The notes below the pieces were generated by a model. The model was not told where the DNA came from. It ran no database searches and saw only the letters and a program-made list of their open reading frames with translations. A stretch of DNA of 64,000 nucleotides from Nocardia harenae NBRC 108248 (GTDB taxonomy: Bacteria > Actinomycetota > Actinomycetes > Mycobacteriales > Mycobacteriaceae): positions 310,001 through 374,000 of the forward strand of contig NZ_BDBH01000011.1 of assembly GCF_001612885.1 (NCBI RefSeq), read 5' to 3'. Each line of letters starts with the position of its first letter. Position 1 is the first letter of the stretch. Positions 58,139-64,000 of this stretch are shown here, in pieces. The translations under genes were made by a program, and so were the position numbers.

Positions 58139-59512
58139 TCACCACCCCGCGGCGCGCACCGCCGCCACCGCCTTGCGGGCGGCGACCAGCACCGGATCCC
58201 AGACCGGTGAGTACGGCGGGGCATAGCCGAGGTCGAGCGTGGTCATCTGCTCGACCGTCATCCGGGCGGTGAGCGCGACCGCGGCGATGTCGACCCGCTT
58301 GCCCGCCCCCTCCCGACCGACGATCTGGGTGCCGAGCAACCGGCCGGTGCGCCGCTCGGCCAGCATCTTCACCGTCATCGGGTCGGCGTCCGGGTAGTAC
58401 CCGGCCCTGCTGGTGGCCTCGATGGTGACGCTCACGAACTGCAACCCGGCAGCGGTGGCGTCCGCCTCGCGCAGCCCGGTCCGCGCCACCTCCAGCGCGC
58501 ACACCTTGCTCACCGCGGTGCCGACCACCCCGGGGAAGGTCGCGTACCCGCCACCCACCCCGGTGCCGATGATCTGCCCGTGCTTGTTGGCGTGCGTGCC
58601 GAGCGCGATGTGCCGCTCCCGCCCCGACACCAGGTCGAGCACCTCGACGCAGTCGCCGCCGGCCCAGATGTCGGCGTGGCCGCGCACCCGCATGGCCAGG
58701 TCGGTGCGGAGCCCGCCCGACTCCCCCAGCGGCAGCCCGGCCGCTGCCGCCAGGTCGGTCGCCGGGCGCACGCCGAGGCCGAGCACCACCACGCCGGCCG
58801 GGTACTCGCCGTCGGCGGTCTCGACCGCACGCACCCGGCCGTCCGGACCGGTGCGGATGGCGGTCACCCTGGCCTCGTTGATCACGGTGATCCCCATCCC
58901 GTCCATGGCCTCGCGCACCAGCGCGCCCATGTCCGGGTCGAGGGTGGACATCGGCTCGGCGCCGCGGTGCAGCATGGTCACCCGGTAGCCGCGCTGGATC
59001 AGCGCCTCCGCCATCTCGACGCCGATGTACCCGGCGCCGATCACCACCGCGTCGCCGGACTCCTGGCCGGTCAGGGTGTCGATGAGCGCCTGTCCGTCGT
59101 CCAGGGTCTGCACGCCGTGCACGCCGGGGGCGTCGATGCCGGGCAGCGGCGGGCGGATCGGCTCGGCGCCGGTGGCGAGGACGAGTTTGTCGTATCCGGT
59201 CCAGGATCGCGTGCCGGTGTCGTCGCGGACCAGTACCCGGCGGCCCTCGAGGTCCAGCTGCTGCGCCTCGTGGCCGAGGCGCAGGTCGATGCCGCGCTCC
59301 CGGTGCTCCTCCGGCGTCCTGGCGATCAGGTCGTCCCGGTCGCGCACCGCACCGCCCACCCAGTACGGGATGCCGCAAGCCGAGTACGAGGCGAAACGCC
59401 CGCGCTCGAAGACCACGATCTCCAGCTCGCCCGCGTCCCGCAGCCGCCGTGCCTGCGATGCGGCGGCCATTCCGGTCGCGTCCCCGCCGATCACCACCAG
59501 TCGCTCGCTCAT
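58139..59512 (-). CDS. FAD-dependent pyridine nucleotide-disulfide oxidoreductase (CoA-disulfide-reductase/NADH-oxidase-like)
   Basis: The 457-residue protein starts at ATG 59512. FAD binding is by LVVIGGDATGMAAASQ, and the single redox cysteine lies in SYSACGIPYWVGG, as in CoA-disulfide reductase and NADH oxidases rather than two-cysteine enzymes. NAD(P)H binding is by AVVIGAGYIGVEMAEALI. GHADIWAGGDCVEV is the second FAD motif, and the C-terminal dimer domain contains ATSRAGYYPDADPM and LDLGYAPPYSPVWDPVL. It reduces CoA or other low-molecular-weight disulfides, persulfides or O2. Its substrate is open. Confidence 0.92.
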   Translation of the reverse strand: MSERLVVIGGDATGMAAASQARRLRDAGELEIVVFERGRFASYSACGIPYWVGGAVRDRDDLIARTPEEHRERGIDLRLGHEAQQLDLEGRRVLVRDDTGTRSWTGYDKLVLATGAEPIRPPLPGIDAPGVHGVQTLDDGQALIDTLTGQESGDAVVIGAGYIGVEMAEALIQRGYRVTMLHRGAEPMSTLDPDMGALVREAMDGMGITVINEARVTAIRTGPDGRVRAVETADGEYPAGVVVLGLGVRPATDLAAAAGLPLGESGGLRTDLAMRVRGHADIWAGGDCVEVLDLVSGRERHIALGTHANKHGQIIGTGVGGGYATFPGVVGTAVSKVCALEVARTGLREADATAAGLQFVSVTIEATSRAGYYPDADPMTVKMLAERRTGRLLGTQIVGREGAGKRVDIAAVALTARMTVEQMTTLDLGYAPPYSPVWDPVLVAARKAVAAVRAAGW

Positions 59513-59634
59513 GGGCGTCACGCTACCGCCGGACCGCGCCGCGACGCCGCGACCACCGGCCCCGCGCCTAGTACGGTGGAGCGGGCCACCGCGCGTGATC
59601 GGGGCCCGGCGCGAGAGCAGGAAAGGGTGGCGAG

Positions 59635-62600
59635 ATGACCGAGTCGTATGCACAGTGGTACGAACGCCATTCGCCGCCCGGGAAGATCCTGGCCACGCAG
59701 TACACCAGCGCCGATCCGATCCGCTACAACGGCAGCCTGGTCTACCCCATGTACTCCGAGGAGTTCGGGACCCCCGGCGCGCGGCTCGCGATGACGGCAC
59801 TTTCCGCCGCTCCGCCCGCCGGGCTGCGCGGCTGGGGCATCGGGCTCTCGGTGCTCGACGGCCACCTGCGCTTCGACGGCAGGCGGCTCGGCGGCATCGA
59901 CGTCTGGGGGGACGCGCTCGCCACCGGCCTCAGCATCGAGCTGGCCGGCAACTCCGCCGAGGCGCTCTTCACCCTCACCCCCGTCTGGGTGGACGACCGC
60001 GGCGTGCAGAAGTCGTGGGAGGGGAATTACGGCATTCTCGTCGAGCACCTGCCCGACGGGCGGGTCACGCTCTGGTGCAGCGTCGGCGAGGGGCCGCCGA
60101 ACTTCGCCAATCTCGTGGTCGAGATCAGTACCCGCGCGCTCGACGCCGAGCCCGCCGCACCGCAGGAGAACGAGGCGCAGCTGCTCGACGACCAGTACGT
60201 CACGCTGCCGGTCCGGTACCGGGCGGAGCGGCCGGACGGGGGGCGGGTCGTGCTCGTCGACACGGCCGAGGTGCCCGATGCTCCCGAGGCGAAGGCCGCG
60301 CGGCGGGGTGGCGGGTGGGTGAGCAGGCGGGATTACGCGCCGCCCGCGGACGGGTCGGCGGGGCGGTGGGATCGGCAGGCGCCGGCGGAGTCCGCCGTTC
60401 GGCGGCCGAGCGGGGAGTTGCCGCCGGTGCCGGAGGGGCTCGGGGAGGAGTCGCCGTTCGGGCCCGGGGTCGGGGCGGATGTCGTCGCGCCCGCGAAGGG
60501 TGGGCCGGGGTTCGGCGCGCAGGGCGCGGGGTCGGGCCGGGATGCGGGGCAGTCTGTTGAGCAGGGGCTCGGGCGGGTGCCGGTGCGGCGGGGCGATGCG
60601 GCGGGCGCCGGGCAGGTGCCGTCGGGGGGCGAGGCCCCTCAGTTCGGTCGGCGGTCACCGGAGAGTGATTCGGGCGGCGCCGGCTCGGGTCGACAGGCGG
60701 CCGCGACAGCACCGGCGGCCGGGGCGGGAACCGATGAGCGGGCGGCCTCGGTGCCGGTCGGTGGGCGGGCGGATTCCCCGGTGGCCGGGTTCGGCCGTGG
60801 GCCGGCGGAGCGGAGGCCGGAGGCCGAGAGACAGGCGGAGCAGCGGCGAGCGGGTGCCGGCGGGTTCGAGCTCGGGGAGCCGTCTCGGCCCGCGGCCGGT
60901 GAGCCGGTGCCCGGCGGCCGTGGTGAGCGGCGGGCGGAGTCCGGTACGGAGGCCGTGGCGCCATCCGGTAGGCGGGCGGAGTTCGGTTCGGAGGCGGCGG
61001 CGGAGTCCGGTCGGCGAGTGGAGTCCGGTCCGGTGGCGGCGGCGGAGTCCGGTCGGCGGGTCGAGTCCGATTCGGAGGCCGTGGCGAAGTCCGGTCGGCA
61101 GGGCGACGAGCCGAGCCGGAATGACCGGAAGCGGGCCGGCGGCCAGCACGCACTGCCGACCCGTGCCGGGCGTCGCCCGGACATCCGCGAGTCGCGGTAC
61201 GGCCAGCGGCCGACCGCCGCGGGCGAGAAGCTGACCGGCAGGCACGGGCAGGGACGGCCGCCCGCCACCGGCGCCCGGCCGAGCGCGCCGGGAGCGAATC
61301 TGGCGGCCGGGCTGCACGGCATGCGCGGTGACGAGTCGGACCAGCGCCGGGAGAGTTTCGCCGCGCGCCTGCAAGCGTTGCGCGGGGATCGGGCCGCGGG
61401 CACGGCCGCAGCTCGCGGCGGGCACAAGGAAGAGCTCGGCGCAACCGCACCGCAGACCGGGAGCGGACAGGTGGCCGACGCAGCGCCGCCGGGCGTCGGC
61501 GGTCGCCCGCAAGCCGCCGCGACCGGCGCCGCCGCACCCGCACCGCGCGGCGGTGAGCGCCCGACCCGAGCCGCACCCGGCTCCGGCTCGACCGCCCGAC
61601 AGCCGGGGCAGACCCCGTCCGGCGTCGGCACGAGTGCGCCGGTTGCCCAGGGTCGGCAGCGGCCGAGCGAGGGTAGGGAAAGCACCCCTGGACCCCGTTC
61701 CGCTGACGGGCAGCAGACAAGCGTGCCTGCGGGTACTTCCGCGCCTCGCGCCGAGGGGCGACAGTCGACGACGGCAAGAAGCAGCACCGCATCGCAGAGC
61801 GGAGCGACTCCCGACACGACGGCGGCAGGCGGTAGCACCGCATCGCAGGGCGGAGCGACTCCCGACCGGGCTGCGGCAGGCGGTAGCACCGCATCGCAGA
61901 GCGGAGCGACGCCCGACCGGGCTGCGGCAGGCAGCAATACCGCATCGCAGGGCAGAGCGGCTCCCGACACGACGACGGCAGGGAGCAGCACCGTATCGCA
62001 GAGCGGAGCGGCTCCCGACCGGGCTGCGGCCGGGACGGACGCCTACAGGCAGCCGGAGCAGGCCGCGCGCGGGGGCGAGGCGGCTGGCGCGCGGCCCGAG
62101 GAGCGGCGGGGAGGCATCGCATCCGGGGGGAGTGCGGTCGCAGTGCCGGGCGGTGTGCGATCCGAGGCGGGTTCGATCGCGCCGCAGGCCGGGTCGCCGA
62201 ACCCGGGCGTCACCGACGCCGGTGCCGCCGCGCGAGGTGCCGGGATGCGCCCGAACCCGGCGGCGCCCGATGCGGGCACGCCGACACCGCGCGTCGACAC
62301 ACGGCCCGTTCAGGAGGTGGCCGACGGCGGAGCGGCTCCCCCGCAGGCCGTACGGCCCCCACGAAAAGTCGCGCCCCGCCCCGGGGCGGCCGGGCCGGGG
62401 GCGGGCGCGCAGGAGGCGACCGACCGCCCGACGCCGCAGACGGCCGATGCGAACCCGGCACCGGGACAGGCCGCTCCGATCGAGACCCGCACAGCCGACC
62501 GGAGCGCGACCCGCGCAACCGACCGGAGCGCCCCGGACCCGGCTGACCGTGCCGGACCACAGCAACTCGACCGGAACGCGCCGCGCCCAGCCGACCAGGC

Positions 62601-63159
62601 CGGGGCACAGCAAGGAGCGAACCGGAGCACGCCGCGCCCGGCTGATCAGGACGCACCACAGCGAGTGGACCGCGAGGCACCTCCGCAAGCGGACCGCGAC
62701 GTGCCGCCGAGCGCGGACCGGAACACGCAACCGCAGGCTGACCGGACCACCGACCCGAACACACCGGGAGAGCAACCACCCGGCTTCGGCGGCTGGAGCG
62801 CCGCAACCCTCCAGCACAACCCCGACACCCTCCCCCCGCGCCGCAGCGTCTACGGCCCCCCACCGGTCCCCCGCGGCCAGGGCGGCATAATCGGCGACCC
62901 CGGCTACCGCGGCGCCCTGTACGACCTCGGCCTCGCCATGTACCGCCGCGGCGATACCGGGTCCGCCCGCGGCCTGCTGACCCAGGCCGCGGAGGCGGGG
63001 CACGTGGCCGCCGCCTACGACCTCGGCTCCCTGCTGCGCGACGAGGGCGACACCACCGGCGCGGAGGCGTGGTGGCGCGCCGCGGCGGCGCACGGTGAGC
63101 CGCGGGCGGCGGCGAGCCTGAAGGAACTGCGCGAGGGCGGAAAAACAACTCGCGAGTGA
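59635..63159 (+). CDS. Giant repeat-rich protein with C-terminal Sel1 repeats
   Basis: The 1174-residue protein has three parts. Residues 1-220 form an unrecognised folded domain (WYERHSPPGKILATQYTSAD, LRGWGIGLSVLDGHLRFDGR, GVQKSWEGNYGILVEHLPDG, VTLWCSVGEGPP). Residues about 220-1070 are low-complexity, rich in Ala, Gly, Pro, Arg, Ser and Gln, with tandem repeats of 14 and 17 residues and a later series built on 'ADR'. The last 100 residues hold two Sel1-type repeats (ALYDLGLAMYRRGDTGSARG, LLTQAAEAGHVAAAYDLGS, AWWRAAAAHGEPRAAAS). No signal peptide or membrane helix is seen. The middle is presumably disordered and links a substrate domain to a protein-binding one. An open frame opposite it is a GC shadow. 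Confidence 0.75.
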   Translation: MTESYAQWYERHSPPGKILATQYTSADPIRYNGSLVYPMYSEEFGTPGARLAMTALSAAPPAGLRGWGIGLSVLDGHLRFDGRRLGGIDVWGDALATGLSIELAGNSAEALFTLTPVWVDDRGVQKSWEGNYGILVEHLPDGRVTLWCSVGEGPPNFANLVVEISTRALDAEPAAPQENEAQLLDDQYVTLPVRYRAERPDGGRVVLVDTAEVPDAPEAKAARRGGGWVSRRDYAPPADGSAGRWDRQAPAESAVRRPSGELPPVPEGLGEESPFGPGVGADVVAPAKGGPGFGAQGAGSGRDAGQSVEQGLGRVPVRRGDAAGAGQVPSGGEAPQFGRRSPESDSGGAGSGRQAAATAPAAGAGTDERAASVPVGGRADSPVAGFGRGPAERRPEAERQAEQRRAGAGGFELGEPSRPAAGEPVPGGRGERRAESGTEAVAPSGRRAEFGSEAAAESGRRVESGPVAAAESGRRVESDSEAVAKSGRQGDEPSRNDRKRAGGQHALPTRAGRRPDIRESRYGQRPTAAGEKLTGRHGQGRPPATGARPSAPGANLAAGLHGMRGDESDQRRESFAARLQALRGDRAAGTAAARGGHKEELGATAPQTGSGQVADAAPPGVGGRPQAAATGAAAPAPRGGERPTRAAPGSGSTARQPGQTPSGVGTSAPVAQGRQRPSEGRESTPGPRSADGQQTSVPAGTSAPRAEGRQSTTARSSTASQSGATPDTTAAGGSTASQGGATPDRAAAGGSTASQSGATPDRAAAGSNTASQGRAAPDTTTAGSSTVSQSGAAPDRAAAGTDAYRQPEQAARGGEAAGARPEERRGGIASGGSAVAVPGGVRSEAGSIAPQAGSPNPGVTDAGAAARGAGMRPNPAAPDAGTPTPRVDTRPVQEVADGGAAPPQAVRPPRKVAPRPGAAGPGAGAQEATDRPTPQTADANPAPGQAAPIETRTADRSATRATDRSAPDPADRAGPQQLDRNAPRPADQAGAQQGANRSTPRPADQDAPQRVDREAPPQADRDVPPSADRNTQPQADRTTDPNTPGEQPPGFGGWSAATLQHNPDTLPPRRSVYGPPPVPRGQGGIIGDPGYRGALYDLGLAMYRRGDTGSARGLLTQAAEAGHVAAAYDLGSLLRDEGDTTGAEAWWRAAAAHGEPRAAASLKELREGGKTTRE
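60937..61104 (+). repeat. Four in-frame 42-bp repeats
   Basis: Units of 14 codons begin at 60937, 60979, 61021 and 61063 and encode variants of ESGTEAVAPSGRRA and ESGPVAAAESGRRV. They lie in the disordered part of the giant protein and diverge toward the last copy. Confidence 0.8.
61780..62034 (+). repeat. Five in-frame 51-bp repeats
   Basis: Units of 17 codons start at 61780, 61831, 61882, 61933 and 61984. The second and third differ by one residue (GSTASQGGATPDRAAAG and GSTASQSGATPDRAAAG). High identity between copies indicates recent expansion, so length may vary between strains. Confidence 0.9.
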
Positions 63160-63173
63160 AGTGCCGGATGCGC

Positions 63174-63179
63174 TAGCGT
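63174..63179 (+). promoter_or_regulatory. Possible -10 element of the erm leader transcript
   Basis: TAGCGT fits the actinobacterial -10 form TAnnnT. The leader ATG follows 7 bases later, so transcription from this element would begin at or next to that ATG, giving a leaderless mRNA. An A-rich stretch AAAAACAA lies at 63141-63148. Confidence 0.35.
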
Positions 63180-63186
63180 CCCCGGC

Positions 63187-63270
63187 ATGGGAGGTAGCCC
63201 CGGTGAGTTCCGCGCGGTCGTGAGCGCGCGTTCGATGCCGTCCGCCCGCTTGCGCCGCGCCGCCGCCTAG
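63187..63270 (+). CDS. Candidate macrolide-sensing leader peptide upstream of Erm methyltransferase
   Basis: The frame from ATG 63187 encodes 27 residues; an internal ATG at 63235 gives the 11-residue MPSARLRRAAA. Arg-Leu-Arg falls at residues 5-7 of the short form, a '+X+' motif at which macrolide-bound ribosomes stall, known from the ErmD leader (MTHSMRLR). Neither ATG has a clear Shine-Dalgarno site; the first may be leaderless. The stop lies 114 bases before the methyltransferase start, with hairpins between, as expected for attenuation control. Confidence 0.5.
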   Translation: MGGSPGEFRAVVSARSMPSARLRRAAA

Positions 63271-63295
63271 GCCCGCCGGCGCACCGAACTCCCCC

Positions 63296-63312
63296 GGCCT
63301 GCGGTGCAGGCC
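63296..63312 (+). promoter_or_regulatory. Hairpin in the erm leader
   Basis: GGCCTGC (63296-63302) and GCAGGCC (63306-63312) form a perfect 7-pair stem with a 3-base loop, 25 bases after the leader stop. It could be one of the alternative stems of the attenuator. Confidence 0.5.
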
Positions 63313-63364
63313 GTACACAGCCGTGCCCGGCATGGGTCAGGCGCCTTCACCGGTTCCCGATTCG

Positions 63365-63378
63365 CCTTCTGCCGAAGG
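63365..63378 (+). promoter_or_regulatory. Hairpin masking the erm ribosome binding site
   Basis: CCTTC (63365-63369), loop TGCC, then GAAGG (63374-63378). GAAGGA is the Shine-Dalgarno of the methyltransferase, 6 bases before ATG 63385, so this stem would hide it. Another CCTTC at about 63345 could compete for the same bases. Confidence 0.55.
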
Positions 63379-63384
63379 ACCCCC

Positions 63385-64000
63385 ATGCCTCGCCACCGAG
63401 GCCAGGCGCGCGTGCGCGCCCGGCTGTCCCAGAATTTCCTCGTCGACCCGGCGGCCGTGCGCACGATCGTGCGCGCCGCCCAGCTGCACCCCTCCGACCT
63501 CGTACTCGAACCCGGGCCGGGGGCTGGCGCGCTCACCCGCGCACTCCTGCGCGAAGCGGGCCGCGTACGCGCCTACGAACTCGATCAGCGGCACGCCAGG
63601 CGGCTCAGCGTCCGCTACCGGGAGAATCCGCGAATCTCCATCGAGCACCGCGACTTCCGCACGGTACGACCTCCGGCGGAACCGTTCGCGGTGGTCGCGA
63701 ACATCCCGTTCGCGGCGAGCACCGACATCCTGCGCTGGTGCCTCGAAGCACCGAGGCTGACCGCGGCCACCCTGCTCACCCAGCGCGAGTTCGCGCGCAA
63801 ACACAGCGGCGACTACGGCCGCTGGTCCCGGCTGACGGTAACGCATTGGCCGCAGCTGGAATTCGCGCTCGGCCCGCGGGTGGGCAGGCACAGCTTCCAC
63901 CCGGTCCCCGCGGTGGAGGCAGCGGTCCTGCTCGTGCGCCGCCGGACCGAACCGCTGCTTCCGGCCGGAGCCATCACCGGCTACCGCCGCCTGGTCGACC
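63385..64000 (+). CDS. erm: Erm-type 23S rRNA (adenine-N6) methyltransferase, 3' end beyond the window
   Basis: The frame is open from ATG 63385 through base 64000 (205 codons), with GAAGGA as ribosome binding site. The start RARLSQNFLVDPAAV is the conserved beginning of KsgA/Erm enzymes. SAM-binding motif I is VLEPGPGAGALTRAL, the acidic end of beta-2 is YELDQ, and the catalytic motif IV is NIPFAASTDILRW. TLLTQREFARKHSGDYGRWS is typical of actinomycete Erm rather than KsgA. The enzyme mono- or dimethylates A2058 of 23S rRNA and so blocks macrolide, lincosamide and streptogramin B binding. The upstream region looks like an inducible attenuator. Confidence 0.9.
   Translation, partial: MPRHRGQARVRARLSQNFLVDPAAVRTIVRAAQLHPSDLVLEPGPGAGALTRALLREAGRVRAYELDQRHARRLSVRYRENPRISIEHRDFRTVRPPAEPFAVVANIPFAASTDILRWCLEAPRLTAATLLTQREFARKHSGDYGRWSRLTVTHWPQLEFALGPRVGRHSFHPVPAVEAAVLLVRRRTEPLLPAGAITGYRRLVD

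Noticed and set aside
61780..62034. Regular 51-base repeats considered as a CRISPR array.
   Set aside because: The repeats are head-to-tail without unique spacers, keep the reading frame of the surrounding gene and vary by codon; no cas gene is near.
60655..63333. An 892-codon open frame on the minus strand opposite the giant protein.
   Set aside because: It is Arg/Pro/Ala-rich nonsense typical of the antisense of high-GC coding DNA, has no domain, and the plus-strand frame has a clear N-terminal domain, ribosome binding site and Sel1 repeats.

Overview
The window is very GC-rich (roughly 70%) DNA with dense, mostly GTG/ATG-started genes, many 4-base start/stop overlaps and strong codon-third-position GC bias. 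A secreted antigen-85-type mycolyltransferase, an Eis-family acetyltransferase, many cytochrome P450s and large LuxR/SARP-type regulators point to a mycolic-acid actinomycete, most likely Nocardia or a close relative. That assignment is inferred from gene content; no rRNA or other marker gene is present.

Layout. 1-4.1 kb: three closely spaced cytochrome P450s and a FAD monooxygenase, coupled by start/stop overlaps, look like the tailoring end of a secondary-metabolite or steroid/terpenoid oxidation cluster that begins outside the window. 4.2-7.6 kb: an alpha/beta hydrolase, an unknown anchored protein and a secreted hydrolase. 7.6-9.7 kb: a two-gene Septu-like anti-phage module (PtuA-type ATPase and PtuB-type HNH nuclease), the nuclease gene carrying a one-base frameshift. 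9.7-16.2 kb: papain-fold protein, CPT-like kinase, Eis acetyltransferase, orphan ModA, TerD, a stand-alone PEP-swivel domain coupled to a winged-helix protein, and a CYTH-like protein. 16.3-19.4 kb: a haem dioxygenase/peroxidase and a catalase-related protein in one operon behind two copies of a 16-bp operator-like palindrome, a plausible oxylipin pathway. 19.5-28.8 kb: large LuxR and SARP regulators, LysR/amino-acid dehydrogenase pair and a hemerythrin. 28.8-35.4 kb: two further TerD genes, an MFS exporter with its XRE-cupin regulator, a tRNA-Leu(GAG), then a lower-GC stretch with a large membrane hydrolase flanked by apparent integrase and IS3 transposase relics. 35.5-46 kb: ABC exporter, NhaA, alcohol dehydrogenase/TetR, a truncated esterase, DoxX pair, a protein with an internal duplication, and a TetR/GAP operon with a perfect operator. 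46-59.5 kb: NCS1 permease with cysteine hydrolase, nitronate monooxygenase, mycolyltransferase, a stress-like group (cold-shock protein, anti-sigma-type ATPase, small membrane proteins), LuxR regulator, topoisomerase IB, ankyrin protein and CoA-disulfide-reductase-like flavoprotein. 59.6-63.2 kb: one 1174-residue repeat-rich protein ending in Sel1 repeats. 63.2-64 kb: an Erm-type 23S rRNA methyltransferase running off the edge, preceded by what looks like a translational attenuator with a short leader peptide containing an Arg-Leu-Arg motif.

The observations most worth following are the Erm leader (63174-63385), the frameshifted Septu-like pair (7646-9659), the haem dioxygenase plus catalase-related operon with duplicated operators (16314-19392), the PEP-swivel/winged-helix pair (14495-15432), and the mobile-element scars around tRNA-Leu (31955-34702). 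Starts were chosen by eye from Shine-Dalgarno spacing and family alignment memory; no database search was run.
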